Positions 21,748-32,878 of a stretch of DNA of 64,000 bases are shown piece after piece. Under the pieces are notes generated by a model that worked only from the letters and a program-made list of their open reading frames with translations, searched no databases and was not told where the DNA came from. Position 1 is the stretch's first letter. Each line of letters begins with the position of its first letter. This DNA is from Dromiciops gliroides. Lineage: Eukaryota; Chordata; Mammalia; Microbiotheria; Microbiotheriidae. The position numbers and the translations under genes are program-made. The DNA lies in the NCBI RefSeq assembly GCF_019393635.1, contig NC_057863.1:646016660-646080659 (forward strand), in the 5' to 3' direction.

Positions 21748-23300
21748 TTGTTCGTGGAGTTGGGTAATGAAAGCACAGAAAGAAAGCTACCATGATGCCA
21801 AGAATGAGGCTTTTGTGGACATATTGGGCACAAGGAATGCCTGGACAAACATCACTGGAACCCTCCCCTACTATGGACAGCAATTATTTCCTTTTTGCCC
21901 TTGGATTTCCTCATGAGAAGCTGAAGCCTTTCCTTCCCTGGGCACAGGGGGAAGTCTGTTTCCCTTTGGGGGTATTGTTTAAACATTTCACTTTGTCTTT
22001 ATAAAGAGTTAGCCATATAGATTTGCCAGTCTTTACTTATCTACCAAGAATGAGATTGGAGGAGGGCATTTGAAGGGAGCATCCTGGAGTAAAGAGAGAG
22101 AAAATTAATATTGAGATTTTTTTTAAACCAGAGGCTCTCTCTGACTGGGGCTGGGGGGCTCAGAGAGCTTTTAAAAAAAATAGGAAGAAATTCTAGCTCT
22201 TGTTTATTACAACTTCTCAGAACAAAGGCAATACACTGACAAAGTAATCTAGACAAGAGTGTATGTGTGTGTGTGTGTGTGTGTGAGTGTGTGTGAGAGA
22301 GAGTGAGAGAGAGAGAGGACAGAGAGGAGAAAGGGAAGAGAGAGAAAAAAAGAAGAAAGAGAGAGAGAGAGAGAGAGAATGGTTGAATAATCCTGATTAT
22401 CATGTCATCTCATCCTAGAAGACACTAGGGGACAGGAGGGGAAAGTGTCATGCTTAGAATCAGGAGACCTAGGTTTATGTCACTTCTCTGTACCTAACAA
22501 GGGGATTGGACTGATAGTGTCTAAGGTTCCTACCAGCTGTGACATCCATAATTGTGTGGGTCCTAAAGCCCTCGGGGTTGAGAGCCAAATGAGGAGAGGA
22601 CAATGTCCTCTCCCATCCTCCTAATGAATTTCCTCCTAATTAGTTCATCCCTAACCCCCCCTCACTCTTAGCGGGCAGAAGCACCTTGTGCTGCCCTCTC
22701 CATGCACAGCAGAACCTAGACTTACCGGCGTTCCCTGGGATATGCTTGTCTGTCTGTACCAGATTTACTCCCATGCTCAGGGACGATGGGCAGAGTCCCT
22801 GCTCTAAATGCTGGGGTGGGAGGAGGCATTCACCAGGTTAGCCAGATGGATGCTGGGACATAACAGTTATATGCAAAAGGCTCTTGAATTATTCTTGTTT
22901 TCTCAAATATTGACTGCTTGCTCCCTGGGTTTTAGGTAGATGAGGGAAGGGCTCTGAGAGAAGGAAGATATCCCACTTGCGGGCCCATCTGTTGATGTTA
23001 AGCCCAGCATATGGAGCTGGTGGGGAGACGAGGTGGGGAATAAGCATCTAATAAATTCTACTGTGTGCCAGGCACTTTATATTCACTTATTTGGTATAGT
23101 AGGAAGATGCAAAGCCAGGATATGGCTCTTGTCCAAGCTTCACCCCTCTCTTCCTATGGATCTTGGACAAGTTTCTCCCAGTCCATGGGTCCTAGTTTCT
23201 TCATCTGTAAATTGGATGGGAGGAGGTGACTAGAACTCATCTCTAAAGTCCATCCCTAACTAACACTAACAGTCATGTCCTAAGGTCTCTCCCAGTCCTG
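21748..23300. other. Intergenic, nothing coding
   Basis: Contains a compound (TG)n/(GA)n microsatellite at 22,260-22,379 and an old SINE fragment at 22,448-22,545. No gene seen. Confidence 0.55.
22260..22379 (+). repeat. Compound (TG)n-(GA)n microsatellite
   Basis: TGTGTGTG, then GAGAGA, then a second GA run. Confidence 0.9.
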
Positions 23301-23310
23301 GCATTCAACT

Positions 23311-23562
23311 TTCTTCTTCCTTTCTTCTTTCTTCTTTCTTTTCTTTTCTTTCTTTCTTTCTTCTCTTTCTTTCTTTTCGTCTTTCTTTCTTTCTTCTTTC
23401 TTTCTTTCTCTTTCTTTCTTTTTCGTGCGGGGGCAGTGGAGGTTGTGACTTGCCCAGGGTCACACAGCTAGTAAGTGTCAAGTGTCTGAGGTTGGATTTG
23501 ACCTCAGGTACTCCTGAATCTAGGGCTGGTGCTCTATCCCACTGTGCCACCTAACTGCCCCC
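23311..23562 (-). mobile_element. Marsupial tRNA-type SINE with expanded tail
   Basis: Body 23421-23562; the tail has become a ~110-bp (TTTC)n-type run (23311-23420). GCATTCAACTTTCT / GCATTCAATTTCTC flank the whole. Confidence 0.93.
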
Positions 23563-23737
23563 AGCATTCAATTTCTCCACAACTCTCACACTCTCCCCTA
23601 GCAGAGACTGACCACCTCCTCTGCTGGTTTCTGGATGCCATTCTCCAAGGTCTTGGCCATCGTGTCTTTCTCCTGGTGTGGACTGGACCTGACAAGTAGT
23701 TAGTGAATGAATATTAAGTACTTATTATATGCCAGGT

Positions 23738-23965
23738 GGGGCAGCTAGGTGGAGCCATAGTGTATAAAGTGTTGGACCTGGAGTCAGGAAGACTCATCTC
23801 CCTGAGTTCAAATCTAGCCTCAGACACCAACTGCAAGTCAATGAACCCTACTTGCCTCAGTTTCCTCATTTATAAAATGAACTGGAGAAGGAAATAGCAA
23901 ACCAGTCCATTATCTTGGCCAAGAAAACCCCAAATGGGGTCATGAAGGGTCAAACATGACTGAAC
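23738..23965 (+). mobile_element. Long-type marsupial SINE
   Basis: A second, longer SINE type sharing the 5' body but ending with CTGGAGAAGGAAATAGCAAA and AAGAAAACCCCAAATGGGGT. Other copies: 26245-26467 (minus), 27109-27332, 28943-29175, 31357-31574, 61358-61526. Confidence 0.88.
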
Positions 23966-24046
23966 AATAAAATGCCAGGCACTGTGCCAAATGTTGGACC
24001 CAAAGAAAGGCAAAAATACCTTCCCTGACCTCAAGGAGCTTACATT

Positions 24047-24220
24047 AAAATTTTTTTAAATTAAATTAAATTTTATTTTATTTTTGCAGGGTAGTGAGGG
24101 TTAAGTGACTTGCCCAAGGTCACACAGCTAGTAAGTGCCAAGTGTCTGAGTCTGGATTTAAACTCAGGTCCTCCTGAATCCAGGGCCCGTGCTTTATCCA
24201 CTGTGCCACATAGCTGCCTC
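24047..24220 (-). mobile_element. Marsupial tRNA-type SINE
   Basis: Flanked by AGGAGCTTACATT (24034-24046; 24221-24233). Confidence 0.95.
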
Positions 24221-24316
24221 AGGAGCTTACATTCTAATGGGGGAGACAACATCTAAACAACTATGTATATTCAAGATATAGCTATAGACATAGACATAGG
24301 TATAGATACATCGATA

Positions 24317-24515
24317 TGGGCAGTTAGGTGGCTCAGTGGATAAAGCGCTGGCCCTGGATTCAGGAGGACCTGAGTTCAAATCCAACATCAGACCCTTGAC
24401 ACTTACCAGCTGTGTGACCTTGGGCGAGTCACTTAACTCTCATTGCCTGCAGAAGAAGAAGAAGAAGAAGAAGAAGAAGAAGAAGAAGAAGAAGAAGAAG
24501 AAGAAGAAGAAGAAG

Positions 24516-24545
<30 letters not shown>
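24317..24545 (+). mobile_element. Marsupial tRNA-type SINE with (AAG)n tail
   Basis: Body to 24449, then about 95 bp of pure AAG repeat. Confidence 0.95.
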
Positions 24546-24548
<3 letters not shown>

Positions 24549-25600
24549 TTACATAGATATGGTAAGTGGAAAGAAATATCAGAGGGGCACCTTGGATCTC
24601 CAGGGCCCATAGGCGCTATTCCTTTTCTGCCAGTAAACTGAAAATAGAACATAGCCACCATGCCTCATTCCTCTTCTGTTATCTCCCTAACACTCATGGA
24701 GAGAGCAGAGACTGAGAGATAACATGAGGCTCATGCTGAGAAGGGGAGAAGAGTATGATGAGGGGACTGAGGTCAATTGGGGCACACCCCATGAGGAAGG
24801 GGAGAGGACAGAAGGAAATGGTCCACCTGGTGGTAGCTTTCTGTTTAATCTAATCATTCCTGTTAACCAGGAGGCAGCTCTCCTATCTGATGCAGGAATG
24901 CAGTTACTGGCGGCATCCTCTCTATTTCTGTGCCCTAGCCCTGCCATAGATATTTCTGGGGGGAGGGGCGCAGATGGAGAAGTAGGGATATTGATACCCA
25001 GACATCACATCCTAGGGACCAGAAATGCAAAGGGTTGGAGGAAAAACCTGAAACAGTGACAGTAACTAGGATGATTGCATTGAAGAACTGGACTGCCTTT
25101 ATGGCAGTGTGCCAAGACAGCATATCTGGGAACTGGTCCAGGCAGCCGGGTCAGACTTCTCTACCAGAGGACTTGATGACAGTAAGCCAACTGCCCAGAG
25201 ATTTGGGGTGAGGCCGGCTCTGCCAGTGATATAGAAATAGACGACCTTCTTAACCCCCATCTTGGACATCTGGAGCTTGGGGCCTGGGAAACCTTGCCTG
25301 AGATGCAGCAGGGACAAATGGTACATGGGACCCCAGGTCTATGGCAATGCCAGGCGATATTGGACATCCCTGAGGGATCTCTCTGCTGCTGCCCCTTTAT
25401 GAGTGAATGGTCAGAGTGGGACGTTCACAGCCACTCACAATGTGGCGAGGGAGTCTATTTCAAACACCTAGGACTATGATGGAAGGGACCATGGAGCTAT
25501 GGATAGAGACCCGGATTCAGATCCCACTTTTGACACATTCCAGCCGTGTAAACCTGGGTAAGTCCCATGACCAAGTTATAGATGAGAAGCTGCCCTCCTT
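24546..25600. other. Intergenic, nothing recognised
   Basis: Short overlapping open frames only; no domain seen. Confidence 0.5.
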
Positions 25601-25605
25601 GCCTT

Positions 25606-25746
25606 TTTTTTTCCCCTGGGGCAATGGGGGTTAAGTGACTTGCCCAAGGTCACACAGCCAGTAAGTGTCAAGTGTCTGAGGCCGGATTTGAACTCAGGCC
25701 CTCCTGAATCCAGGGCCGGTGCTTTATCCACCTAGCTGCCCCCCCC
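25606..25746 (-). mobile_element. Marsupial tRNA-type SINE
   Basis: Minus copy; CCTTGCCTTTTT at both sides. Confidence 0.93.
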
Positions 25747-25764
25747 ACCCCTTGCCTTTTTAGG

Positions 25765-26201
25765 TGTAACGATTGGAATGACGCCACCTGCTGGAGAGCT
25801 ACTGTCAGAAAGCTCTGCCATGAGGAGAAGGCATCTGAGGGCAAGCCATGCGGTCAGGTCCTTGGCATCAAGAAGTGACATTTGCTCGTGGGTACTGTCA
25901 ATCAAAGCTATCAGCCAATTAGCTTGGAGCTGTGTGTGTAGTCCAGTTTTCACAGGAGGCTTGTGGGATTGAGGAAGGTGTGGTTCGTGCTTTTTTGTGA
26001 GGACTCTCATGGAGAGTAGAGCTAAAACACACTCTCCCTTTGATAGATAGATGAATCTAGGCCTTTTTCTCTCTCTCTTCACCAAATTCTTATTCTCCTT
26101 AATAAATGCTTAAAAGTCTAACTCTTGCTAAAGCTTATGATTTATTGGCGACCACTCCTTAGATATTTTAGACAGACTAGCTAGAATTTGAGCCCCTTAC
26201 A
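25765..26201 (+). mobile_element. Solo LTR with 4-bp target duplication
   Basis: 437 bp, TGTAACGATTGG to GCCCCTTACA, flanked by TAGG (25761-25764; 26202-26205). It has CTTAATAAATGCTTAAAAG as the poly(A) region. Class I-type by its 4-bp duplication. Solo; no viral genes. Fairly young, as both flanks are intact. Confidence 0.75.
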
Positions 26202-26244
26202 TAGGGCCCCAGGAAACTAAGATGTAAATTGGAGAACAAGTATT

Positions 26245-26467
26245 TTTTGTTCAGTTGTGTTTTTCTTGGCAGAGTTACTGGTTTGCTGTTTCTTCTTCCA
26301 GTTCATTTTACAGATGAGCAAACTGAGGCAAACAGGACCCAACAGGGCTAAGTAATTTGCTCAGCGTCACACAGCTGGTAAGCATCTGAGGCTGGATTGG
26401 AACTCAGGAAGATGAGTTGTCCTGATCCAGACCAGGCGCCCTATTCACTATGGTGCCCCGTAGCTGT
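26245..26467 (-). mobile_element. Long-type marsupial SINE
   Basis: Minus copy (CTTGGCAGAGTTACTGG, then ATTTTACAGATGAGCAAACT). Confidence 0.8.
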
Positions 26468-27108
26468 TGTGCAACCAGAGAGGGAGTTTCCACGCAAGGA
26501 CCTCCCTATATTAATAAAATTTTTAAAATCCCAATCCAAACCCAATAAACTCCTATTTCTACAAGCCCCTTCTTCCCAACCCTACAAGGAGAGCTACTGC
26601 AAGCATAATGATCCTTATACAGGTGAGGAAACTAAGGCTCTGGGTCACACAGGTAATGTCAGAGCAGACACCGGAGCCTAGATGTGGTGGCTTTAGCAGC
26701 AGGGCAGTAGAAAAGAGAGAGAACCAGCACCCGCTGTGCGTGCTGCCTCTGATGGGGAAGTCATCGTCTGCCTGGGATTTCCAGGAATAAACTTCTCATC
26801 ACCCTCTAATCATAGACTGAAAAACCTTCAGTGGCTCCCCATCCTCCAGAGGATCACAGAGCTGGAAGCGGGTCAGATGGCCCGGGTCACAGTCTCAGCA
26901 TGGTTTCCTTACTGATAGAGTTAGGAACGTTGGCCTACATGGACTCTGGGGTCCCTCCAAACTCTAAATGCCAAGAACCTAAATGTTGATGAAAGTAACT
27001 CCCCCAGCAGACTATGAACTCCTCGGCCAAGAGCATGGAAGCTAGCTCCCTAACGGTGGGAATGGTTCAGGTGTTTTTGTCCCTGGGTCCTCAGCGCCTA
27101 GCATTGTT
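26468..27108. other. Intergenic, nothing coding
   Basis: MIR-like scraps at about 26,600-26,680; no gene seen. Confidence 0.5.
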
Positions 27109-27332
27109 GGACAGCTGGGGGGCAAAGTGGATAGGCCTGGAGTCAGGAAGACTTCCTCAGCTCGAATCCAGCCTCAGACACTTATTAGCTGGCTAAGTCA
27201 CTTCACCCTGTTTGCTTCAGTTTCTTCATCTGTAAAATGAGTAGAGAAGGAAGTGGCAAACCACCCCAGTGTCTCTGCCAAGAAAACCCCAAATGGGGGG
27301 TCACAAAGAGGCAGACACAACTGAAAAACAAT
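27109..27332 (+). mobile_element. Long-type marsupial SINE
   Basis: GCCTGGAGTCAGGAAGACTT to AAAACCCCAAATGGGGGGTC. Confidence 0.85.
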
Positions 27333-27411
27333 GGCACATACCAGGTGCTTGCTTAATAAATGCCAGTTGAGAATGAATGACCAATCTATGATTGATTGAA
27401 TTCACTTTGCC

Positions 27412-27566
27412 TTTTTTTTTTTTTTTTTTTGCAGGGCAGTTGGGGTTAAGTGACTTGCCCAGGGTCACACAGCTAATAAGTGATAAGTGTCAGAGGCCGG
27501 ATTTGAACTCAGGTCCTCCTGAATCCAGGGCCAGTGCTCTGTCCACTGAGCCATCTAGCTGCCCCC
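27412..27566 (-). mobile_element. Marsupial tRNA-type SINE
   Basis: Full minus copy with a T-run tail. Confidence 0.94.
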
Positions 27567-28034
27567 ACTTCACCTTTCTAACACTCAGTTTCCTCCTCCT
27601 AGCTACATGTGAACTATTATGATGAGGGGATGACTAACATGAATAGTCAGATTAAACTCTCCATGCATATTTTCTCATCAGGAAATAAGCTATTTTTAGG
27701 CCCGGAAAGCGTGGGAGCCCCAGATCCCTGCCAGACTGGATTGTTAAGGGGCCAATCAGAGTGACCACTGGAGGATGGCCAAGGAAGGCCCACGGGTGTT
27801 GGCGTGAGGCTTTCCTCTCGTCCGTCTGTCTTTGCGTCTGTGCTCCCAGAGAAGGTGTCCAGCCCCTGCTCCCTTGCACACAGGCTGGACCCCAGGGTCC
27901 CTGTTCTTAATGTAGTCTATTTCATTGCTTGGCCATGTTCCCATTGGTCATTTCTCCCCAGAGTGCTTCCTCCCTGGGTGTTCTGATTGGCCAGAGACCC
28001 AAGTGTCTAAAAATTGAGCTTTTCTCCCTGTGAC
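27567..28034. other. Intergenic with clustered CCAAT motifs
   Basis: GGCCAATCAG (27749), CCATTGGTCA (27942) and TGATTGGCCA (27984) lie within about 240 bp. No transcript evidence. Confidence 0.4.
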
Positions 28035-28050
28035 CAAATTGCCCAATGAG

Positions 28051-28220
28051 CGGGCAGCTAGGTGGCGCAGTGGATAAAGCACTGGCCTTGGATTCAGGAG
28101 GACCTGAGTTCAAATCCAGCCTCAGACACTTGACACTTAATTATCTGTGTGACCCTGGGCAAGTCACTTAACCCTCATTGCCCTGCAAAACAGAAACAAA
28201 AAACCAAAAAAAACCAAAAA
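28051..28220 (+). mobile_element. Marsupial tRNA-type SINE
   Basis: Flanked by CAAATTGCCCAATGAG (28035-28050) and CAAATTGCCCCATGAG (28221-28236). Confidence 0.96.
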
Positions 28221-28444
28221 CAAATTGCCCCATGAGTCGCTTGGGGTTGGGATAATTTGTGACCTGGGGAGAGGCCATTTAACTTCTCTGAGGTTCAGAT
28301 TCCTCCCCTGTAAAAGGAGAATCCATTCCCTAGGACTCATGGGCTTACAGGATTTCACAGCTAGATTTTCAATTCAGTAATTCAATTCAATTAATACCTG
28401 AGTTAAGTGTTTGGGGATACAAAAAGAGGCAAAAGACAGTCCCT

Positions 28445-28594
28445 AGGGGCAACTAGGTGGCACAGTAGATACTAAAGCACTGGCCTTGGATGCAGGAGGA
28501 CCTGACTTCAAATCTGACTTCAGACACTTGACATGTACTAGCTGTGTGACTCTGGGCAAGTCACTTAAACCCCCATTGCCCCTCAAAAAAAAAA
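28445..28594 (+). mobile_element. Marsupial tRNA-type SINE
   Basis: Flanked by AAAAGACAGTCCCT (28431-28444; 28595-28608), inside an L2/CR1-type fragment (about 28,370-28,640). Confidence 0.96.
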
Positions 28595-28754
28595 AAAAGA
28601 CAGTCCCTGCCCTCAAGGAGTTTAGAGTCTAATGATTTAGGTCATCTAATGCAACCTCTTCTTTTTCTTTTTCCAGCTGAAGAAACGAAAGCTTAGGGAT
28701 GTGAAATGACTTATCCAGAGTGGCCAGAGCTGAGATTTAGACCCAGGTTGTCTT

Positions 28755-28902
28755 TTTTTTTTCTTTTTTGTGGGGCAATGAGGGTTAAGTGACTTGCCCA
28801 GGGTCACACAGCTAGTGTCAAGTGTCTGAAGCCAGATTTGAACTCAGGCCCTCCTGAATCCAGGGCTGGTGCTTTATCCACTGAGTCACCTAGCTGCCCC
28901 CT
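28755..28902 (-). mobile_element. Marsupial tRNA-type SINE
   Basis: Flanked by GACCCAGGTTGTCTT (28740-28754; 28903-28917). Confidence 0.96.
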
Positions 28903-28942
28903 GACCCAGGTTGTCTTGACTCCAAACCTAGCCTTGTACTTG

Positions 28943-29175
28943 CAGCTGGCTGGCACAGTAGGTAGATTGCCCCTTCTGGAGTCAGGAGATCTGAGTTCAA
29001 ACCCAGTCTCAGACACATACTATCTGTGTGACCCTGGACAAGTCACTTCTCCCTGTTTGCCTCAGTTTCCTAATCTGTACAATGAACTGGTGAAGGAAAT
29101 GACAAACCGCTCCAGGACCTTTGCCCAAAAAACCCCAAAAGAGTTGGACAAGACTAAAATGACTAAAAAACAACC
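28943..29175 (+). mobile_element. Long-type marsupial SINE
   Basis: TTCTGGAGTCAGGAGATCTG to GCCCAAAAAACCCCAAAAGA. Confidence 0.82.
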
Positions 29176-29717
29176 AGTTGCTGAGGCCTGAATGATATAA
29201 CAGGCAGTGAAGGAGTGACTGACCCTCACCTCTAACCAGAGGAAAGCAATGGGAGCTTCACAAACCTTTGAAGCCCTTGGGGAGATACAGAAATGAAGGC
29301 AAAATGATGTTCTTGCAGCTGGCAGGAAGTTCTAGAGGTACCCTCTGTGTCGCTGTGGCAGGATTCTAACTCAGCTCCCTCTCACTCCTGGACTGGCCTG
29401 CCACCGACCATGACCTCGATGCCTCTCTAGGTCCTCTGTTCTTTTCACTTCTAAGTAAAAAGCCTCTCCCAGCTTCCTAGTTCCAGAGGGCTGGACTTTT
29501 TCTCCCACCTCTTCCCTTGGCTTTGTGGCATGGAAATGTGAGTTATAATTTATGGCAAGGCACTAATGGGTGGCCAATCTGGCCCTGGGCAGAGGCTTGC
29601 AGTCAGGTATGGGTCTGACTCACTGTACAGTATGAACTCTGTTTCTTTCTTTGTTAAATGAGAGGGTTGTGCTGAATTGGGCAGGCACTGGCTAGGACAA
29701 AAAGTCCCTTCCTGTTT
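29176..29717. other. Intergenic, nothing recognised
   Basis: No gene or clear repeat seen. Confidence 0.5.
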
Positions 29718-29874
29718 GTTTGCTTGGTTTTTTTTGCAGGGCTATGGGGGTTAAGTGACTTGCCCAAGGTCACACAGCTAGTAAGTGTCAAGTGTCTGAG
29801 GCCGGATTTGAACTCAGGTCCTCCTGAATCCAGGGCTGCTAGTGCTTTATCCACTGTGCCACCTAGCTGCCCCT
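29718..29874 (-). mobile_element. Marsupial tRNA-type SINE
   Basis: Flanked by CCCTTCCTGTTT (29706-29717; 29875-29886). Confidence 0.95.
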
Positions 29875-29886
29875 CCCTTCCTGTTT

Positions 29887-31356
29887 AGAGAGCTTGGTGA
29901 CTCTTCCTAGCCCCTATCTGGACCTCTCTGTATGCTCATGAAGTGACAAGATGCTAAGATTTGGAGACAAGAGAACCAATCATTAATTACTGCCCCTACC
30001 CCGTGCTTTCCCAAGGCTGTTCTGAGACTGAAATACCACCTGTCAACCAGAGGCTGAAGGGACATCAGAACCTACCACCTGCTCCATTCAACAAGTCCAT
30101 TCTTTGTACAGGAGAACCCAATCCCCGCAATCGTGCGCCTTCTTTCGGTGCCTGTAAGTCGGTACAGAGAAGGTGGATGATGGATGGAGGAGGGGGAGGG
30201 TGATCCGGGGTCATGGTTTGGAAAGGGCAGAGCGGCCAAGGACAAAGAGGCAATGGATTCAGGGGCTGAGGACATGGTAAAGCTGAGCTGGTTAACTAAA
30301 GCATCCAGATGTGGACAGGAAGAATAGGACTAGGTGATGAGGGGGCTGAGGAATCATGGGAAAGGATATGGGAGAGGCCAGGCACTGCTAGAGATGAAGA
30401 GACAGCCCACAGGCACTTGGGGGTTGGGGACTGAGGAAGTGAAACGGTCATTTGTGGGGATGACTAGATCTAAGGGGATGCCACTCTCTGCATGTGGTTG
30501 AGGTGGAGGGAAGGTGGGAGCTGGGGGTGAAGGTGAGCTCATGGGAGCAGAGGAGGTTGGTGTGTTTGACGGGTTATCAGGGGGAAGGAAGACAGTGAGC
30601 CTAGTCTGGAGCTCCTTGGGAAAGGATGGGGAGAGACTGGGAAGCAGGGAGATAAATGCCGACAGGGGATGGTCGGTGGATGGGAAAGACAAAGATGGGG
30701 TGGACCTTGAGGGGGAGAGGTTGCTGAGAACAGGCAGAATCACTAGGGTTGAGGGGTGGTAGGGAGGGGTCAGCAGGGGTCTTCTGGGGGAGCCAGGCTT
30801 CCATGATCACAACAAGACAGAAGGACGGTGGGAGGAAGAGGTTAAGGGCAATGGCATTAGCCTAAAGGGAAGGGGAGGGAAGAGGTTGCTCAGTGTCCCT
30901 GCTGCCTTCCACTTCCCTTTATGTGCAGTCTTCCTCTATGAGAATGAAAGCTCTTCAAGGGCAGGGACTTGGTGCTTTTATCTTCAGAGTTTAGCGCAAA
31001 GAGTTGGCGTCTGGTGAAACCAATGGACCTCTTCTCAAAAATGTGCTCGTCGTCGTCTACAATAATGCGAGGACACGCTCAATTTCAGCTAGAGAGCATT
31101 GAAGGATGCTCTCTGACCTCCTGAAATTTATCCACAGATAATAGACGCCAGATTGGGAAGCCCTGGGAGCCTCGTGGGGTTGACTGGGTAGGTCTGCCAT
31201 ATTCCTCTATCTGAAGGGAAGAAGCTGAATCAAAGGGCTGAAATGAAACCAAGGGTAGGAAGAAGCCCAGTTTCCATTCTTGCCTGCCAGCCCTGCCAAG
31301 ACTCACTGGTAATTCAATCAACAAGCATCTATGAAGTTCCTGTTATGTGCAAAGGA
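29887..31356. other. Intergenic, no gene recognised
   Basis: G-rich on plus at 30,350-30,800, where the minus strand has a 129-codon Pro/Ser-rich open frame (30354-30743) without recognisable domain. A possible isolated exon-like segment lies at 30,112-30,153. Confidence 0.45.
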
Positions 31357-31574
31357 GGACCACTAGGTGGCGCCATAGTGCACACGGCCCCAGGCCTCAA
31401 GTTAGGAAGACTCCATTAAAGCTGGCTTGGGACACTTACTAGCTGTGTGACTCTGGGCAAGTCACTTAACCCCATTCACTTCAGTTCCTCATCTGTAAGA
31501 TGAGTGTCTCTGCCAAGAAAAGCCCAAATGGGGTCACAGAGAAGTCAGACCAGACTGAAATGACTCAATAACAA
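31357..31574 (+). mobile_element. Long-type marsupial SINE, diverged
   Basis: GGACCACTAGGTGGCGCCAT to AAGCCCAAATGGGGTCACAG; ATGTGCAAAG / ATGTGCAGAG flank it. Confidence 0.8.
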
Positions 31575-32537
31575 ATGTGCAGAGACTATAGTGGGTGACC
31601 CACCAGAGTCTCACCTCAAAGACAAAAATGAAGCCTTCTCCACACTGCCCTGGAGGCCCCTCACTTCCTTCAGGGTGCATCAGCTTCCACGGGAGGCTTT
31701 TCCTGACTCCCCTCTAGCTGCCAGTGCTGGGGCTGCACTGCCCCCCCTCAAAATGGCCTTGTGTTACCTTCTATACCCAACAGAGCATGGACACCTTCCT
31801 GGGCGAGGCTGCCAGCCCCTTGGGGGCAGGTCCCTCCAGGACCCAGCAGAGCTTCACACACAAGTGGATTGAGCCCTTCATTAACCCTTTCTGAAGGTGC
31901 CTGGCTCCCACTAGGTCAGGACAGGGGCCATGAGGAGTAGGAGGATCAAGGTGGGGAGGAAAGGCAAGTACTTCCCTAATTAATCCTCCCTCCCTCCCTC
32001 CTCCCTTCCCCCTCTCCCAGCCTGGGATTGCTCTGGGGCACAGAGCCTTGGGAAGGTCCTCTCCTCTATTTCTCCTCTGGACAATTAGAGACTTAGATGA
32101 GCCGATCTCTACTTCTGAAATGACACTGCACGATCCCAGGTCCTACAGTGGGTCCCACAGTGGCTCCCGAGTGCTCCTGCCCCACCTTCACTCAGGAAAT
32201 GTCCCTGTCATTTCCTCGTGCTTTCCCCCTTCCAGCTTAAAAATACAAGCAGATGTGCCTGTGAGTTCGGCATAATCCTTCTTCTAAACGGTTGCTACGA
32301 CCAAAAAAACCCAAAATCCTGAATGGCTCCTGAATGGTTCCTGGATGGGGCTTCTGAAGCTATTGTCTGGGGAAAGAACCCCAGACTGAGAGGAGAAAGG
32401 TTGGCATAATCAGAGGTCTCACTGCCCAACCTGCTGTGCAAGCTTCTCTCCCGGCCTGTTTTCCCTCTTCAAAAATAAGGGATCTCTGATATTCCTTCCA
32501 GCTCTGGTATCCTCGGAGCCAGGTTTTTCTCAGATCT
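31575..32537. other. Intergenic, nothing recognised
   Basis: No gene seen; a small C/T-rich run at about 31,985-32,020. Confidence 0.5.
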
Positions 32538-32697
32538 GACATTCCCTGTTCTAAGGCCTCTCCCAGCCCTGACATCCCCTGTTCCAAGGCCTCTCTCAGC
32601 CCTGACATCCCCTGTTCCAAGGCCTCTCTCAGCCCTGACATCCCCTGTTTTAAGGACTCTCCTAGCCCTGACATTCCTTGTTCTAAGGCCCCTCCCT
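32538..32697 (+). repeat. 33-bp tandem repeat, about 5 copies
   Basis: Units begin at 32538, 32571, 32604, 32637 and 32670, with core CCCTGTTCCAAGGCCTCTCT. Units 2 and 3 are identical. A SINE inserted immediately after. Confidence 0.92.
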
Positions 32698-32711
32698 GAC
32701 CTCACATTCTT

Positions 32712-32862
32712 TTTTTTTTTTTTTTAGTGAGGCAATTGGGGTTAAGTGACTTGCCCAGGGTCACACAGCTAGTAAGTGTTATGTGTCTGAGGCCAGATTT
32801 GAACTCAGGTACTCCTGACTCCAGGGCCGGTGCTCTATCCACTGTGCCACCTAGCTGCCCCT
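32712..32862 (-). mobile_element. Marsupial tRNA-type SINE
   Basis: Flanked by CTGACCTCACATTCTT (32696-32711; 32863-32878). Confidence 0.96.
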
Positions 32863-32878
32863 CTGACCTCACATTCTT

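Larger units (their letters stand above)
23702..24275 (+). mobile_element. L2/CR1-type LINE fragment split by two SINEs
   Basis: Pieces at about 23702-23737, 23966-24046 and 24221-24275 (TTATTATATGCCAGG, GCACTGTGCCAAATG, GAGCTTACATTCTAATGG). Confidence 0.65.

Noticed and set aside
20759-21883. Long open frames rich in Lys/Glu/Arg (plus) or Ser/Phe/Leu (minus)
   Set aside because: Products of the GAA-rich tract in all frames; not genes.
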